7,678 nt of DNA. Source: an uncultured beta proteobacterium. GTDB lineage: Bacteria > Pseudomonadota > Gammaproteobacteria > Burkholderiales > Rhodocyclaceae. The position numbers and the translations under genes are program-made. Position 1 is the stretch's first letter. The number at the start of each line of letters is the position of its first letter. Where the stretch lies: positions 1-7,678 of the forward strand of contig CAIZHL010000597.1 of assembly GCA_903932755.1 (NCBI GenBank), given 5' to 3'. Positions 1-5,500 of this stretch are shown piece by piece. The notes under the pieces were generated by a model. The model saw only the letters and a program-made list of their open reading frames with translations, was not told where the DNA came from and did not search any database.

Positions 1-2
1 CC

Positions 3-425
3 CTGCTCGACACGCCGATCGACCTCTCCAAGGTCAAGACCCCGTCCTACTTCATTTCCACCATCGAAGACCACATCGCGCCCTGGCGCGGCACCTATCT
101 CGGCGCCACCGCACTCGGCGGCCCGGTACGCTTCGTCCTCGGCGGCTCCGGCCACATCGCCGGCATCGTGAATCCGCCGACGGCCAACAAGTACGGCTAC
201 TGGACCAACGAGGCGAAGGCCTTCCCGGAAACCCCGGATGCGTGGTTCGAGGGCGCCAAGCAAAACGAGGGCTCGTGGTGGCCCGACTGGCAGAAGTGGG
301 TTACCGGCCTCGACTCTGCCCGCGTGCCGGCCCGCGACCCCGCCAAGGGCAAGCTCAAGGCAATTGAAGATGCGCCGGGTTCCTTCGTCAAGTTCCGCCT
401 GGATTCGCAAAAGAAGGCCAAGTGA
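3..425 (+). CDS. phaC: Class I poly(3-hydroxyalkanoate) synthase, C-terminal part (5' end outside window)
   Basis: This is the last 140 residues of a PHA synthase, which polymerises (R)-3-hydroxyacyl-CoA into storage polyester at the surface of cytoplasmic granules. The reading frame is open from base 3 to the TGA at 423-425. Two parts of the alpha/beta-hydrolase catalytic triad are visible: the Asp in the IEDHIAPW motif (codon 69-71) and the His in GGSGHIAG (codon 153-155). The nucleophilic Cys of the lipase-like box would lie upstream of the window. The tail WWPDWQKWV followed by a Lys-rich end is typical of class I PhaC proteins of Proteobacteria. A strong hairpin terminator lies 20 bases downstream, so this is probably the end of its transcription unit. 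The identification is firm; only the 5' part is missing. Confidence 0.95.
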   Translation: MLDTPIDLSKVKTPSYFISTIEDHIAPWRGTYLGATALGGPVRFVLGGSGHIAGIVNPPTANKYGYWTNEAKAFPETPDAWFEGAKQNEGSWWPDWQKWVTGLDSARVPARDPAKGKLKAIEDAPGSFVKFRLDSQKKAK

Positions 426-925
426 CCGGAACTGCCGGGGAACGCGAAACGGGCGCGGAGTCGCAAGGCTTCGCGCCCGTTTCTCTTGCATTGCCGGCAC
501 GGCGTGTGGTGCTCGACACCAATGTGCTGGTCTCGCTCTACGTCTTCGCCGACAGCCGCTTCGCAGTGCTGCGGACACGGATCGAAAGCGGAGAATGGCA
601 GGCGGTCACCAACGACGCCTGCTTCGGCGAGTTCCGCCGCGTGCTGGGCTACCCGCTTTTCGCCTTGACGCAAACACAGCAGGCGGACGCGCTGGCTGCC
701 TATGCCGGCAGCGTCGCACACCATGACGGCTTGCCTGCTGCCGCGGCCGTCGTCCTGCCGCGCTGCAAGGATCGCGACGACCAGAAATTTCTGGAACTGG
801 CCCGTGACGGCAGGGCCGACTGGCTGGTGACGGCCGACAAGGATTTGCTGCGACTGGCGCGTCGCGACAGGCTGCGCGGCCTGTTTCGCATCCTCACCCC
901 GGAAGCGGCGCTGACGGAAACCTGA
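422..925 (+). CDS. PIN-domain protein, putative toxin/ribonuclease family (COG1569-like)
   Basis: A 167-residue protein (from the first start) with a PIN-like nuclease fold, a family of Mg2+-dependent single-stranded RNases that includes many VapC-type toxins. Visible signatures are VVLDTNVLVSL (Asp32, Asn34), a mid-protein Glu70 in GEFRRVL, the CKDRDDQKFLELA block (Asp117, Asp119, Asp120) and the C-terminal WLVTADKDLLRL (Asp139, Asp141). This acidic set matches the 'putative toxin-antitoxin system toxin component, PIN family' group. The most upstream start is a GTG whose GTGA overlaps the phaC stop, with AGAAGG just before it. However, the phaC terminator lies within the first 22 codons, and the conserved domain starts near residue 28, so TTG at 491 or GTG at 506 are reasonable alternative starts. 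No antitoxin gene is visible: phaC is upstream and a convergent gene is downstream. A toxin role is therefore not demonstrated, although the family call is good. Confidence 0.85.
   Translation: MTGTAGERETGAESQGFAPVSLALPARRVVLDTNVLVSLYVFADSRFAVLRTRIESGEWQAVTNDACFGEFRRVLGYPLFALTQTQQADALAAYAGSVAHHDGLPAAAAVVLPRCKDRDDQKFLELARDGRADWLVTADKDLLRLARRDRLRGLFRILTPEAALTET
446..487 (+). terminator. Rho-independent-type terminator after phaC
   Basis: A perfect 12-bp stem is formed by GAAACGGGCGCG (446-457) and its reverse complement (472-483). It can extend by three more pairs, including one G-T, to leave an 8-base loop. The 3' arm runs into a short T-rich tail (TTTCTCTT). It lies 20 bases after the phaC stop and inside the 5' end of the maximal reading frame of the PIN gene. 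The U-tract is weak, so termination may be partial. Confidence 0.7.
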
Positions 926-993
926 AGCGGCGGGCAGGAGGGAAAAGTCGGCGCTGGCGCTGCGGCGACTGCAGGACGCCGGCGAGGCGAGGC

Positions 994-1872
994 TCAAATG
1001 AGGATGTAGCGGTGCTGGCGGGTTTCGTTCTGGATCGCCGCGACGCCTTCGCTGGTCGGAAAGCGGACGATGCAAACCACCCATTGGCGGCGGTCGCAGA
1101 CCAGCAAGCGGGGCAGCAGGTCGATCTGGTGAACGGCGTCCTGGCTGCCGGCGGCGGCCTTCTCGCCGACGCGCACCTGGAAATGTTCGGAAGGTCGCTG
1201 CAGCCATGCGATCAGCCCTTGCAGCAGTTTGTCGGGCTGCAGTTCGTCTTCGGCGAGAATGGGCTTCCCCTTGTCGCCCTCGGCCACCGGGAAATCCTTG
1301 CGGTTCTCGATGTTCCAGGCCTGCCGCGGCAAACTGCCCGGCTGGCGCAGCTTCTGGATGTGTTCGCCGTAGGCGGTGACCACGCGCGCCAGGGCCGCGG
1401 TACGCAATCCCTGGCGGGCGCCGACTTCATTGGCGGCGAGCGTACGCAAGGTGTGGTCGTGAAAACCCGCGTCGGCGCCGGATTGCTGCGAGTCCGGCTT
1501 GCGGCGCGCGCCGAGCAGGGCGAAAACCTCTTTCTGATCGGCGCCGGCGAGAAACGCCAGGGGCTGCTTGACGTCCCGGCTGCGACCGAGCCCGTGGGCG
1601 ATTTCCTGCCGTGCGGGGAAGAGCGCATGGACCAGCGGATGGTGGGTGTACTGCGCGGCCGCAATGTCGAACGGTCCGGGTATCGCCGCGATCTGGGCAT
1701 CGAAGTACTCGACCGCACCGTTGATCGCCGGCGCCAGACGCGCCCAGTGGTCTGCGACGCCGACGACCTCGAAGCCGAGCACCTTGACCATCTGGCGGAT
1801 CACCGCGTGCGTATCCGGCAGGACGCAAGTCACGGCGGGCGACTGTTTCAAAAGACTGTTGAAGAACCCCAT
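994..1872 (-). CDS. Uncharacterised protein, second gene of minus-strand pair
   Basis: A 292-residue soluble-looking protein that I do not recognise. It starts MGFFNSLLKQSP and has no signal peptide, membrane segment or metal-binding Cys cluster, so it is probably cytoplasmic. The start is well supported: AGGAAAGGA (complement of 1875-1883) lies just upstream of the ATG at 1870-1872. The composition is a mix of helix-forming Ala/Leu/Arg/Gln stretches with several His pairs (YTHHPLVHALF, FHDHTLR near residues 75-85 and 136-142). These are not an identifiable catalytic motif. The C-terminal 50 residues look beta-rich (IDLLPRLLVCDRRQWVVCIVRFP). The gene follows another minus-strand gene by 33 bases and probably shares its transcript. 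A long frame on the opposite strand (1012-2775) spans both genes and is judged a shadow. Function is unknown. Confidence 0.75.
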   Translation of the reverse strand: MGFFNSLLKQSPAVTCVLPDTHAVIRQMVKVLGFEVVGVADHWARLAPAINGAVEYFDAQIAAIPGPFDIAAAQYTHHPLVHALFPARQEIAHGLGRSRDVKQPLAFLAGADQKEVFALLGARRKPDSQQSGADAGFHDHTLRTLAANEVGARQGLRTAALARVVTAYGEHIQKLRQPGSLPRQAWNIENRKDFPVAEGDKGKPILAEDELQPDKLLQGLIAWLQRPSEHFQVRVGEKAAAGSQDAVHQIDLLPRLLVCDRRQWVVCIVRFPTSEGVAAIQNETRQHRYILI

Positions 1873-1905
1873 ATTCCTTTCCTGGAAACCTGTTTCGCGC
1901 TGCCG

Positions 1906-2748
1906 CTAGATCGTGTTCTGGGACTTGATGAACTCGAATACTTCTTTTTCGAAGTTGGTGCGGGCGACGGGATCTTCGATCTCCCTGCTCAAGACTTTCA
2001 CCAACTGCGTCGCCACCGCCGACGAGCGCAGGGCGCGATCGACCAGCGCACCGGCAAAGGGTCCGATGTCCATCGCCAGCCGACGCTTGGCGAAAACCAC
2101 GAAGGCCGGGTCATTGCTCGCCAAATTGAACCCGATGCCATCCTGCACGGCTGCGGCGCCACCTGCCACCACCCGGCTCAGGCCTTCGGCGCCCGCCGCG
2201 TTGGGCATCGTCTCGAAGCGAAACGGAAGCTCGCCCAGCTTCGCAGCCTGCGCCACAAAGTCGCGCGTCGCCATCAGGCCGCCGTTGCCCGGGGCACGGC
2301 GCAAGGCGCTCTGCGTGGCACGGATCGCGGAACCGGCAAAGCTAACCTGCCCCGCCGCGTCGGTGCGGAAGACGACACCGTAATGGCCCAGCGCGCGGGC
2401 GCGAAACGGGATCACGGCACCATCGAAGTCGGCCAGAGCTGCGGCGATCCGGCTCAAGGCTTCGGCGATCGCCGCTTCGGGGGCGAGGGTCAGGGTGAGG
2501 TTCGGCTTGCCGGGATCATGTTCCAGGAACCCGAGTCCGCCGGCGGCGGCCACGATCCGGTCGAAACTTTCCAGAACCCGGCCGGCAAAGGACTCCCCGC
2601 CCACAATGTCAAAGGCGAAGACTGTTGTCGATACGGGTGCGCTGACTGGTGCCGTCACGGCGTCACGATTCTCCGGAATTGGCGGGTCTGCATGCCGCCC
2701 GAGCGGGCGGCAATTACCTGCACAATTGATATTATAGATTTTAGACAT
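1906..2748 (-). CDS. Uncharacterised protein, first gene of minus-strand pair
   Basis: A 280-residue protein (from ATG 2748) of unknown function, ending in KEVFEFIKSQNTI and a TAG at 1906-1908. It is rich in Ala, Gly, Val and Phe, with alternating helical and strand-like stretches (TLTLAPEAAIAEALSRIAAA; HYGVVFRTDAAGQVSFAG), and has no clear transmembrane segment or known motif. The start is uncertain. The frame is open up to a GTG at 2835, but no candidate has a strong ribosome-binding site. ATG 2748 opens an AT-rich segment (MSKIYNIN) that contains a TATAAT on the coding strand. GTG 2658, preceded by GGAG at a rather long 12-base spacing, would place that segment and a palindrome in the promoter and leave a 250-residue protein. 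The gene is transcribed away from the heme-sensor gene and lies upstream of its minus-strand partner, so the two may act together. Confidence 0.7.
   Translation of the reverse strand: MSKIYNINCAGNCRPLGRHADPPIPENRDAVTAPVSAPVSTTVFAFDIVGGESFAGRVLESFDRIVAAAGGLGFLEHDPGKPNLTLTLAPEAAIAEALSRIAAALADFDGAVIPFRARALGHYGVVFRTDAAGQVSFAGSAIRATQSALRRAPGNGGLMATRDFVAQAAKLGELPFRFETMPNAAGAEGLSRVVAGGAAAVQDGIGFNLASNDPAFVVFAKRRLAMDIGPFAGALVDRALRSSAVATQLVKVLSREIEDPVARTNFEKEVFEFIKSQNTI
2693..2712. repeat. Near-perfect palindrome, 9-bp arms
   Basis: TGCCGCCCG (2693-2701) and CGGGCGGCA (2704-2712) are exact reverse complements separated by AG. The two-base centre makes it a poor hairpin but a good shape for a dimeric repressor or activator site. 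There is no T-run on either side, so it does not look like a terminator. It falls between the alternative starts (2748 and 2658) of the minus-strand gene. It lies about 20 bases downstream, on the minus strand, of a TATAAT-like hexamer (2731-2736). If translation starts at GTG 2658 it would be in the 5' leader or operator region. Its function is an inference. Confidence 0.4.
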
Positions 2749-2902
2749 ATTACCCGACCAACGCGGCTTTTGTGAGGCGCAATCAGGCGGCATCCTTTCG
2801 GTCGACCCGCCGCACGAATCATGGCGCTGCGCCACGTGCGCGGGATTTCCTGCGACGGCTCATGTTATTCTTGATTTTTGAACAATCCGGCGGAGACCTG
2901 CC
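2749..2902. promoter_or_regulatory. Divergent intergenic region between unknown gene pair and heme-sensor gene
   Basis: These 154 bases separate the minus-strand pair from the plus-strand electron-transfer genes and must hold the promoter of the latter if it has its own. A possible extended -10 (TG then TATTCT at 2863-2871) lies on the plus strand, without a convincing -35. The ribosome-binding site for the heme sensor is GGAG at 2892-2895, seven bases before the ATG at 2903. No tRNA, repeat or small gene is convincing here. The promoter call is weak. Confidence 0.3.
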
Positions 2903-3787
2903 ATGAAGCTCAGGGCGAAATTCAATTCAATGTTGGTGGTGGTGTTCGGGCTGGCGCTTGGCGCCTCCGGCTACCTCTCATACCGCCAGCTCAACGAAAA
3001 CGCCCGCGACGAAGTGCTGTCAAATGCCGGTGTGCTGATGGAGACGATCCTTTCCGCACGCACCTGGGCCGTAAACGAAGTCGGCCCGAACCTGCGCGAA
3101 ACCGAAGAGGACGAGGAAATGCTCATGATGGGCATTCCCGCCTATGCCGCCAACAAGGTCATGGAGGCGGTATCGAAACGCTACCCGGAATACAGCTACC
3201 GCGAAGTCGCGCTCAATCCGACCAACGTCAAGCACAAGCCGGTCGACTGGGAAGCCAAGATCATCAACTCCTTCCGCAGCGATACGAACAAGCAGGAAGA
3301 GTGGGGGGTGCGCCAGACCGTCAAGGGACCCTACCTGTATCTCGCCCGCCCGATCCAGATCAAGCAGTCGGGCTGCCTGGGCTGCCACACCACGCCGGAA
3401 AAGGCACCGCCGAAAATGGTCGCGATCTACGGCGACAACGGCTACGGCTGGAAGCTGAAGGAAATCGTCGGCGCCCAGATCGTCATGGTTCCGCTCTCGG
3501 TATCCGTCGCCAATGCCGAACGCATGTTCGTCACCTTCATGACCACGCTGGTCGGGGTATTCGCGGCGGTATTCATCCTGCTCAACCTGATGCTGAACTC
3601 GCTGATCATCAGCCGCGTGAGCGTAATGGCAAACATCGCCGACGAGATCAGCAAGGGCAATTTCGAGATGGGCGAATTCAACGAACAGGGCTCGGACGAA
3701 GTCGCCCAGCTCAGCGTCTCCTTCAACCGGATGCGGCGCAGCCTGGTCAAGGCGATGGAAATGTTCAGCGGACAACCCGGCGCCTGA
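2903..3787 (+). CDS. Membrane-anchored c-type-heme sensor, Tll0287-like (DUF3365) plus HAMP, no output domain
   Basis: A 294-residue protein with sensor architecture: TM1 about residues 8-28, a periplasmic domain about 29-207, TM2 about 208-231 and a HAMP-like region about 232-285. The periplasmic part matches the Tll0287-like/DUF3365 family: an NPTN...DWE block (residues 105-116), the YLARPI strand, one CLGCH c-type heme motif (158-162) and the following YGWKLKEIVGAQIVMVPL stretch. Family members are thought to sense redox state or small ligands through covalent heme and are often fused to histidine kinase, chemotaxis or cyclase outputs. Here the chain stops nine residues after the HAMP, at a clean TGA with no frameshift sign, so it must signal through a partner or act as a membrane-bound heme protein. 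The start is supported by GGAG seven bases upstream. The next cytochrome gene follows after ten bases, implying one operon. Confidence 0.88.
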   Translation: MKLRAKFNSMLVVVFGLALGASGYLSYRQLNENARDEVLSNAGVLMETILSARTWAVNEVGPNLRETEEDEEMLMMGIPAYAANKVMEAVSKRYPEYSYREVALNPTNVKHKPVDWEAKIINSFRSDTNKQEEWGVRQTVKGPYLYLARPIQIKQSGCLGCHTTPEKAPPKMVAIYGDNGYGWKLKEIVGAQIVMVPLSVSVANAERMFVTFMTTLVGVFAAVFILLNLMLNSLIISRVSVMANIADEISKGNFEMGEFNEQGSDEVAQLSVSFNRMRRSLVKAMEMFSGQPGA

Positions 3788-3797
3788 GGCTCGACAG

Positions 3798-5117
3798 ATG
3801 AAACCGGCGTTCCTCCACCTCCCCCTGCACATCGGCTCAGTCGTTCTGATCGGGCTGCTGTCAGCCTCCGCGCAGGCGCAAACCGGCGCCGACGGACGCA
3901 AGCTGTTCACGCAGAAGCAGTGCAACCTTTGCCATTTCCACGAGGCGCGCAGCACCGCGCCTTCCGTGAAAACCATGAAGGCCGCCCTGAAGGGCGACCC
4001 GACCAAAACCTCGGCCGCGATTTCTGCCGCGCCCAGTCATGCCAATGAGATAAAGGCCGTTTCGGCCGCAGAAATCCGTGCCATGTCCGAATGGCTGGCC
4101 GCGACCACCTTCGAGGAACAGGCTGCGGCAGAAGCCGCAAAGCCGAAGCCCGGCAGTCCGGAAGCCAAGCGCCTGGCCGCAGCCAAGGCCAAGGAGGAAG
4201 CCGCAGCCAAGGCCAAGGCGACAGCGGACGCCAAGGCCCAGGCCAAGAAGGACGCCGAAGACAAGGCCAAGGCTGCGGCGGAAGCCAAGGCTCAGGCCAA
4301 AAAGGATGCTCAAGCCAGGGCCAGACAGGAGGCGGAAGCCAAGGCACTGGCGGGTAAGGATGCCGCCGCCAAAGCCAGGCAGGAAGCCGAAGCCAAGGCC
4401 CAGGCCCAGCGCGACGCCGAAGCCCTGGCCAAGCGGGAAGCCGCGGCGAAACAGGAGAAGGAAGCGCTGGCCAAACGCGAGGCCGATGCCAGAGCCCGCA
4501 AGGACACGGCGGCGCTGGACGCGATCAAGCGCGAAAGCGAGGAAAAGACCCGCCGCGATGCCGAGGCGCAAGCCGCGGCCAAACGCGACGCCGACGCCCA
4601 GGCGGCCAAACGCGAAGCGGAAGCCAAAGCCAGGCGCGATGCCGATGCGCTCGCCGCACAGAAACGCGAAGCCGAAGACAAGTCCCGGCTCGAAACCGAG
4701 GCCAAGGCCAAGAAGGAAGCCGAAGCCCAGGCCGCAAGGAAAGCCGAGCCCGCGGCGAAGGAACCCGCCGCCAAGGCCGATGCGGCGGCCGCAGGTGGCA
4801 AGAAGAAAATCGCCTATCGCGACGGCTCCGACCTGCCGCCCTGTGCCGCACCTACCGGGGCACCGCTGGGAACTGTCGACGAAGCCGGTGCCAAGGCGAT
4901 CATCGAGCGCGTCGGCTGCCCGCAATGTCACGCCTACGTGCAGAAAAAAACCGGCCCGCCGATGAAGGGCATCCAGGAAAAGTACAAGGGCGACTGGGAA
5001 TGCGTCGTCGCGCGCCTGACCAAGAACAAGACCCACAAGGAAGAAGGCGTCACCGACGACCTCAAGGGCAACGAAGCCAAAATCGTCGCCGACTACATCG
5101 CCACGCGCAACAAGTAG
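3798..5117 (+). CDS. Periplasmic diheme cytochrome c with long TolA-like helical linker
   Basis: A 439-residue secreted protein with an N-terminal signal peptide (cleavage likely after ASAQA, around residue 27). A first small cytochrome c domain spans about 29-103, with heme motif CNLCH (42-46) and candidate axial Met60 or Met96. Next is a very Ala/Lys/Glu/Arg/Asp-rich segment (about 104-332) resembling TolA domain II, bounded by Pro-containing breaks near 116-121 and 318-323. Last is a second cytochrome c domain (about 340-439), with CPQCH (374-378), candidate ligand Met389 in TGPPMKGI, and two extra cysteines (Cys349, Cys402) that could form a disulfide. If helical throughout, the linker core of about 195 residues would be about 29 nm long, comparable to or greater than a periplasm's width. 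The gene starts ten bases after the heme-sensor stop and ends at two hairpins. The role is inferred: periplasmic electron carrier or tether associated with the downstream MtrAB pair. I know no named family with exactly this layout. Confidence 0.85.
   Translation: MKPAFLHLPLHIGSVVLIGLLSASAQAQTGADGRKLFTQKQCNLCHFHEARSTAPSVKTMKAALKGDPTKTSAAISAAPSHANEIKAVSAAEIRAMSEWLAATTFEEQAAAEAAKPKPGSPEAKRLAAAKAKEEAAAKAKATADAKAQAKKDAEDKAKAAAEAKAQAKKDAQARARQEAEAKALAGKDAAAKARQEAEAKAQAQRDAEALAKREAAAKQEKEALAKREADARARKDTAALDAIKRESEEKTRRDAEAQAAAKRDADAQAAKREAEAKARRDADALAAQKREAEDKSRLETEAKAKKEAEAQAARKAEPAAKEPAAKADAAAAGGKKKIAYRDGSDLPPCAAPTGAPLGTVDEAGAKAIIERVGCPQCHAYVQKKTGPPMKGIQEKYKGDWECVVARLTKNKTHKEEGVTDDLKGNEAKIVADYIATRNK
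4227..4442 (+). repeat. Four degenerate 54-bp tandem repeats (18-residue helical repeat) inside the diheme cytochrome linker
   Basis: Residues 144-215 of the cytochrome fall into four 18-residue units, each opening with a variant of EAKAQAKKDA: DAKAQAKKDA (144), EAKAQAKKDA (162), EAKALAGKDA (180) and EAKAQAQRDA (198). Units two and three close with RQEA and the fourth with KREA. Eighteen residues are exactly five alpha-helical turns, so equivalent side chains stack along one face, as expected for a straight single helix. Beyond residue 216 the pattern decays into shorter 9-10-residue KRDADAQAA-like repeats up to about residue 295. Confidence 0.75.
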
Positions 5118-5128
5118 GCCCGCAATAG

Positions 5129-5146
5129 TCCCGCCTCCCGGCGGGA
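5129..5146 (+). terminator. Hairpin after diheme cytochrome gene
   Basis: TCCCGCC (5129-5135) pairs perfectly with GGCGGGA (5140-5146) around a TCCC loop, 12 bases after the stop codon at 5115-5117. It is followed by TGCATTCC rather than a clean T-run, so it may be an imperfect terminator or a 3'-end stabilising hairpin. Confidence 0.5.
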
Positions 5147-5173
5147 TGCATTCCACACCCTGATTTTCGCCAT

Positions 5174-5196
5174 ACCCGACCTTTCCGGGGTCGGGT
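5174..5196 (+). terminator. Second hairpin after diheme cytochrome gene
   Basis: ACCCGACC (5174-5181) pairs perfectly with GGTCGGGT (5189-5196) around a seven-base loop. The T-rich tail is weak (GGCCCATTATTT). Together with the hairpin 28 bases upstream it suggests the sensor-cytochrome transcript ends here and the mtrA-like gene has its own promoter. Confidence 0.45.
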
Positions 5197-5237
5197 GGCC
5201 CATTATTTCGCGTGGTTTATTAACTAAATCACGTAAC

Positions 5238-5260
5238 CCACAGTTCATAAGTGGTTTTTT
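5238..5260 (+). terminator. Weak terminator-like hairpin with T6 tail in mtrA-like leader
   Basis: CCAC (5238-5241) pairs with GTGG (5251-5254), with possible extra A-T pairs across a bulged C, and is followed directly by six T and CTT. The stem is short, so it would be a weak intrinsic terminator. It could be the last stop for transcripts from the cytochrome gene upstream, or part of an attenuator or small RNA end. Confidence 0.3.
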
Positions 5261-5263
5261 CTT

Positions 5264-5282
5264 CAGATGAAAAATCCATCTG
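5264..5282. repeat. Inverted repeat CAGATG-N7-CATCTG
   Basis: Exact six-base arms (5264-5269 and 5277-5282) around the AT-rich spacer AAAAATC. It lies about 140 bases upstream of the sigma-54-like element. That is a distance and shape compatible with an activator binding site, though a chance repeat of this size is possible. Confidence 0.3.
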
Positions 5283-5421
5283 GAGGAAAACTCTTTGTTG
5301 CTAAGAAAGAACACTTTGGCCCCCGGTGGTGGTCAGACCTCTCACGAAACACCTTGCAAGAAAAATAAAAGTCTGTTCGAATCAACATCAAATAGAACTT
5401 TAATAATGTTGTTTGTAAAGA

Positions 5422-5440
5422 TTGGCGTGAAATCCGCCAA
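5422..5440 (+). promoter_or_regulatory. Candidate sigma-54 promoter overlapping an inverted repeat
   Basis: The bases TTGGC (5422-5426) and the GC at 5436-5437 put the two diagnostic dinucleotides (GG at 5424-5425, GC at 5436-5437) exactly ten bases apart, as in -24/-12 promoters. The -24 side matches well (TTGGC, then G and A at the expected places). The -12 side lacks the usual TT before GC. A start site near 5449 would give a leader of about 50 bases before the ATG at 5501. The same bases form the inverted repeat TTGGCG-N7-CGCCAA, which could instead be an operator. Confidence 0.3.
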
Positions 5441-5500
5441 ACTTGGAAGCAAATTCCACCCGGGAATCGGGCAAACGCATCGCCGGAACGAGACAGAACC

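Larger units (their letters stand above)
5197..5500 (+). promoter_or_regulatory. AT-rich leader/promoter region of the mtrA-like gene
   Basis: About 300 bases without a convincing gene, clearly richer in A and T than the flanking coding DNA. It holds a CCAC/GTGG hairpin followed by six T (5238-5260), an inverted repeat CAGATG-N7-CATCTG (5264-5282), and a sigma-54-like element with an overlapping inverted repeat TTGGCG-N7-CGCCAA (5422-5440). A poor sigma-70-like pair (TTGCAA at 5354-5359 and TCGAAT at 5377-5382, 17 bases apart) is also possible. The short open frames here have no good start signals or recognisable product. This arrangement suggests regulated expression of the decaheme cytochrome genes, but no element is proven. 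Confidence 0.5.

Noticed and set aside
926..993. Possible bidirectional terminator between the convergent PIN gene and minus-strand pair
   Set aside because: Only an imperfect inverted repeat (AGTCG...CGACT) is visible, with mismatches next to the arms and no T-run on either strand.
197..1207. 336-codon minus-strand frame across phaC and the PIN gene
   Set aside because: It covers the recognisable PhaC and PIN proteins on the other strand, and its product is Arg/Pro/Ser-rich low-complexity sequence.
1012..2775. 587-codon open frame on the plus strand
   Set aside because: It runs antisense across two minus-strand frames. The minus-strand frames have better starts (AGGAAAGGA before ATG 1872), ordinary soluble-protein composition and sensible operon spacing. 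The plus-strand product is rich in Arg, Gln, His and Gly with no domain, as expected for a GC-rich shadow.
3020..4006. 328-codon minus-strand frame opposite the heme sensor
   Set aside because: The plus strand carries a CxxCH motif, two membrane segments and a HAMP in a conserved order; the minus frame is His/Asp/Arg-rich shadow.
4078..4965. 295-codon plus-strand frame rich in Pro, Arg and Lys
   Set aside because: It is the shifted frame of the repetitive linker in the diheme cytochrome and has no independent start signal.
3861..5156. 431-codon minus-strand frame opposite the diheme cytochrome
   Set aside because: It is a Gly/Leu/Phe-rich mirror of the Ala/Lys/Glu repeat codons. The plus strand has a signal peptide and two heme motifs.
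5464..5500. GGGCAAAC near the mtrA-like start as a possible GEMM (cyclic dinucleotide) riboswitch
   Set aside because: Only this short block matches. The second conserved block (GGACGCAAAGCC-like), the GNRA-type stem and a downstream terminator are missing, and it lies too close to the ATG.
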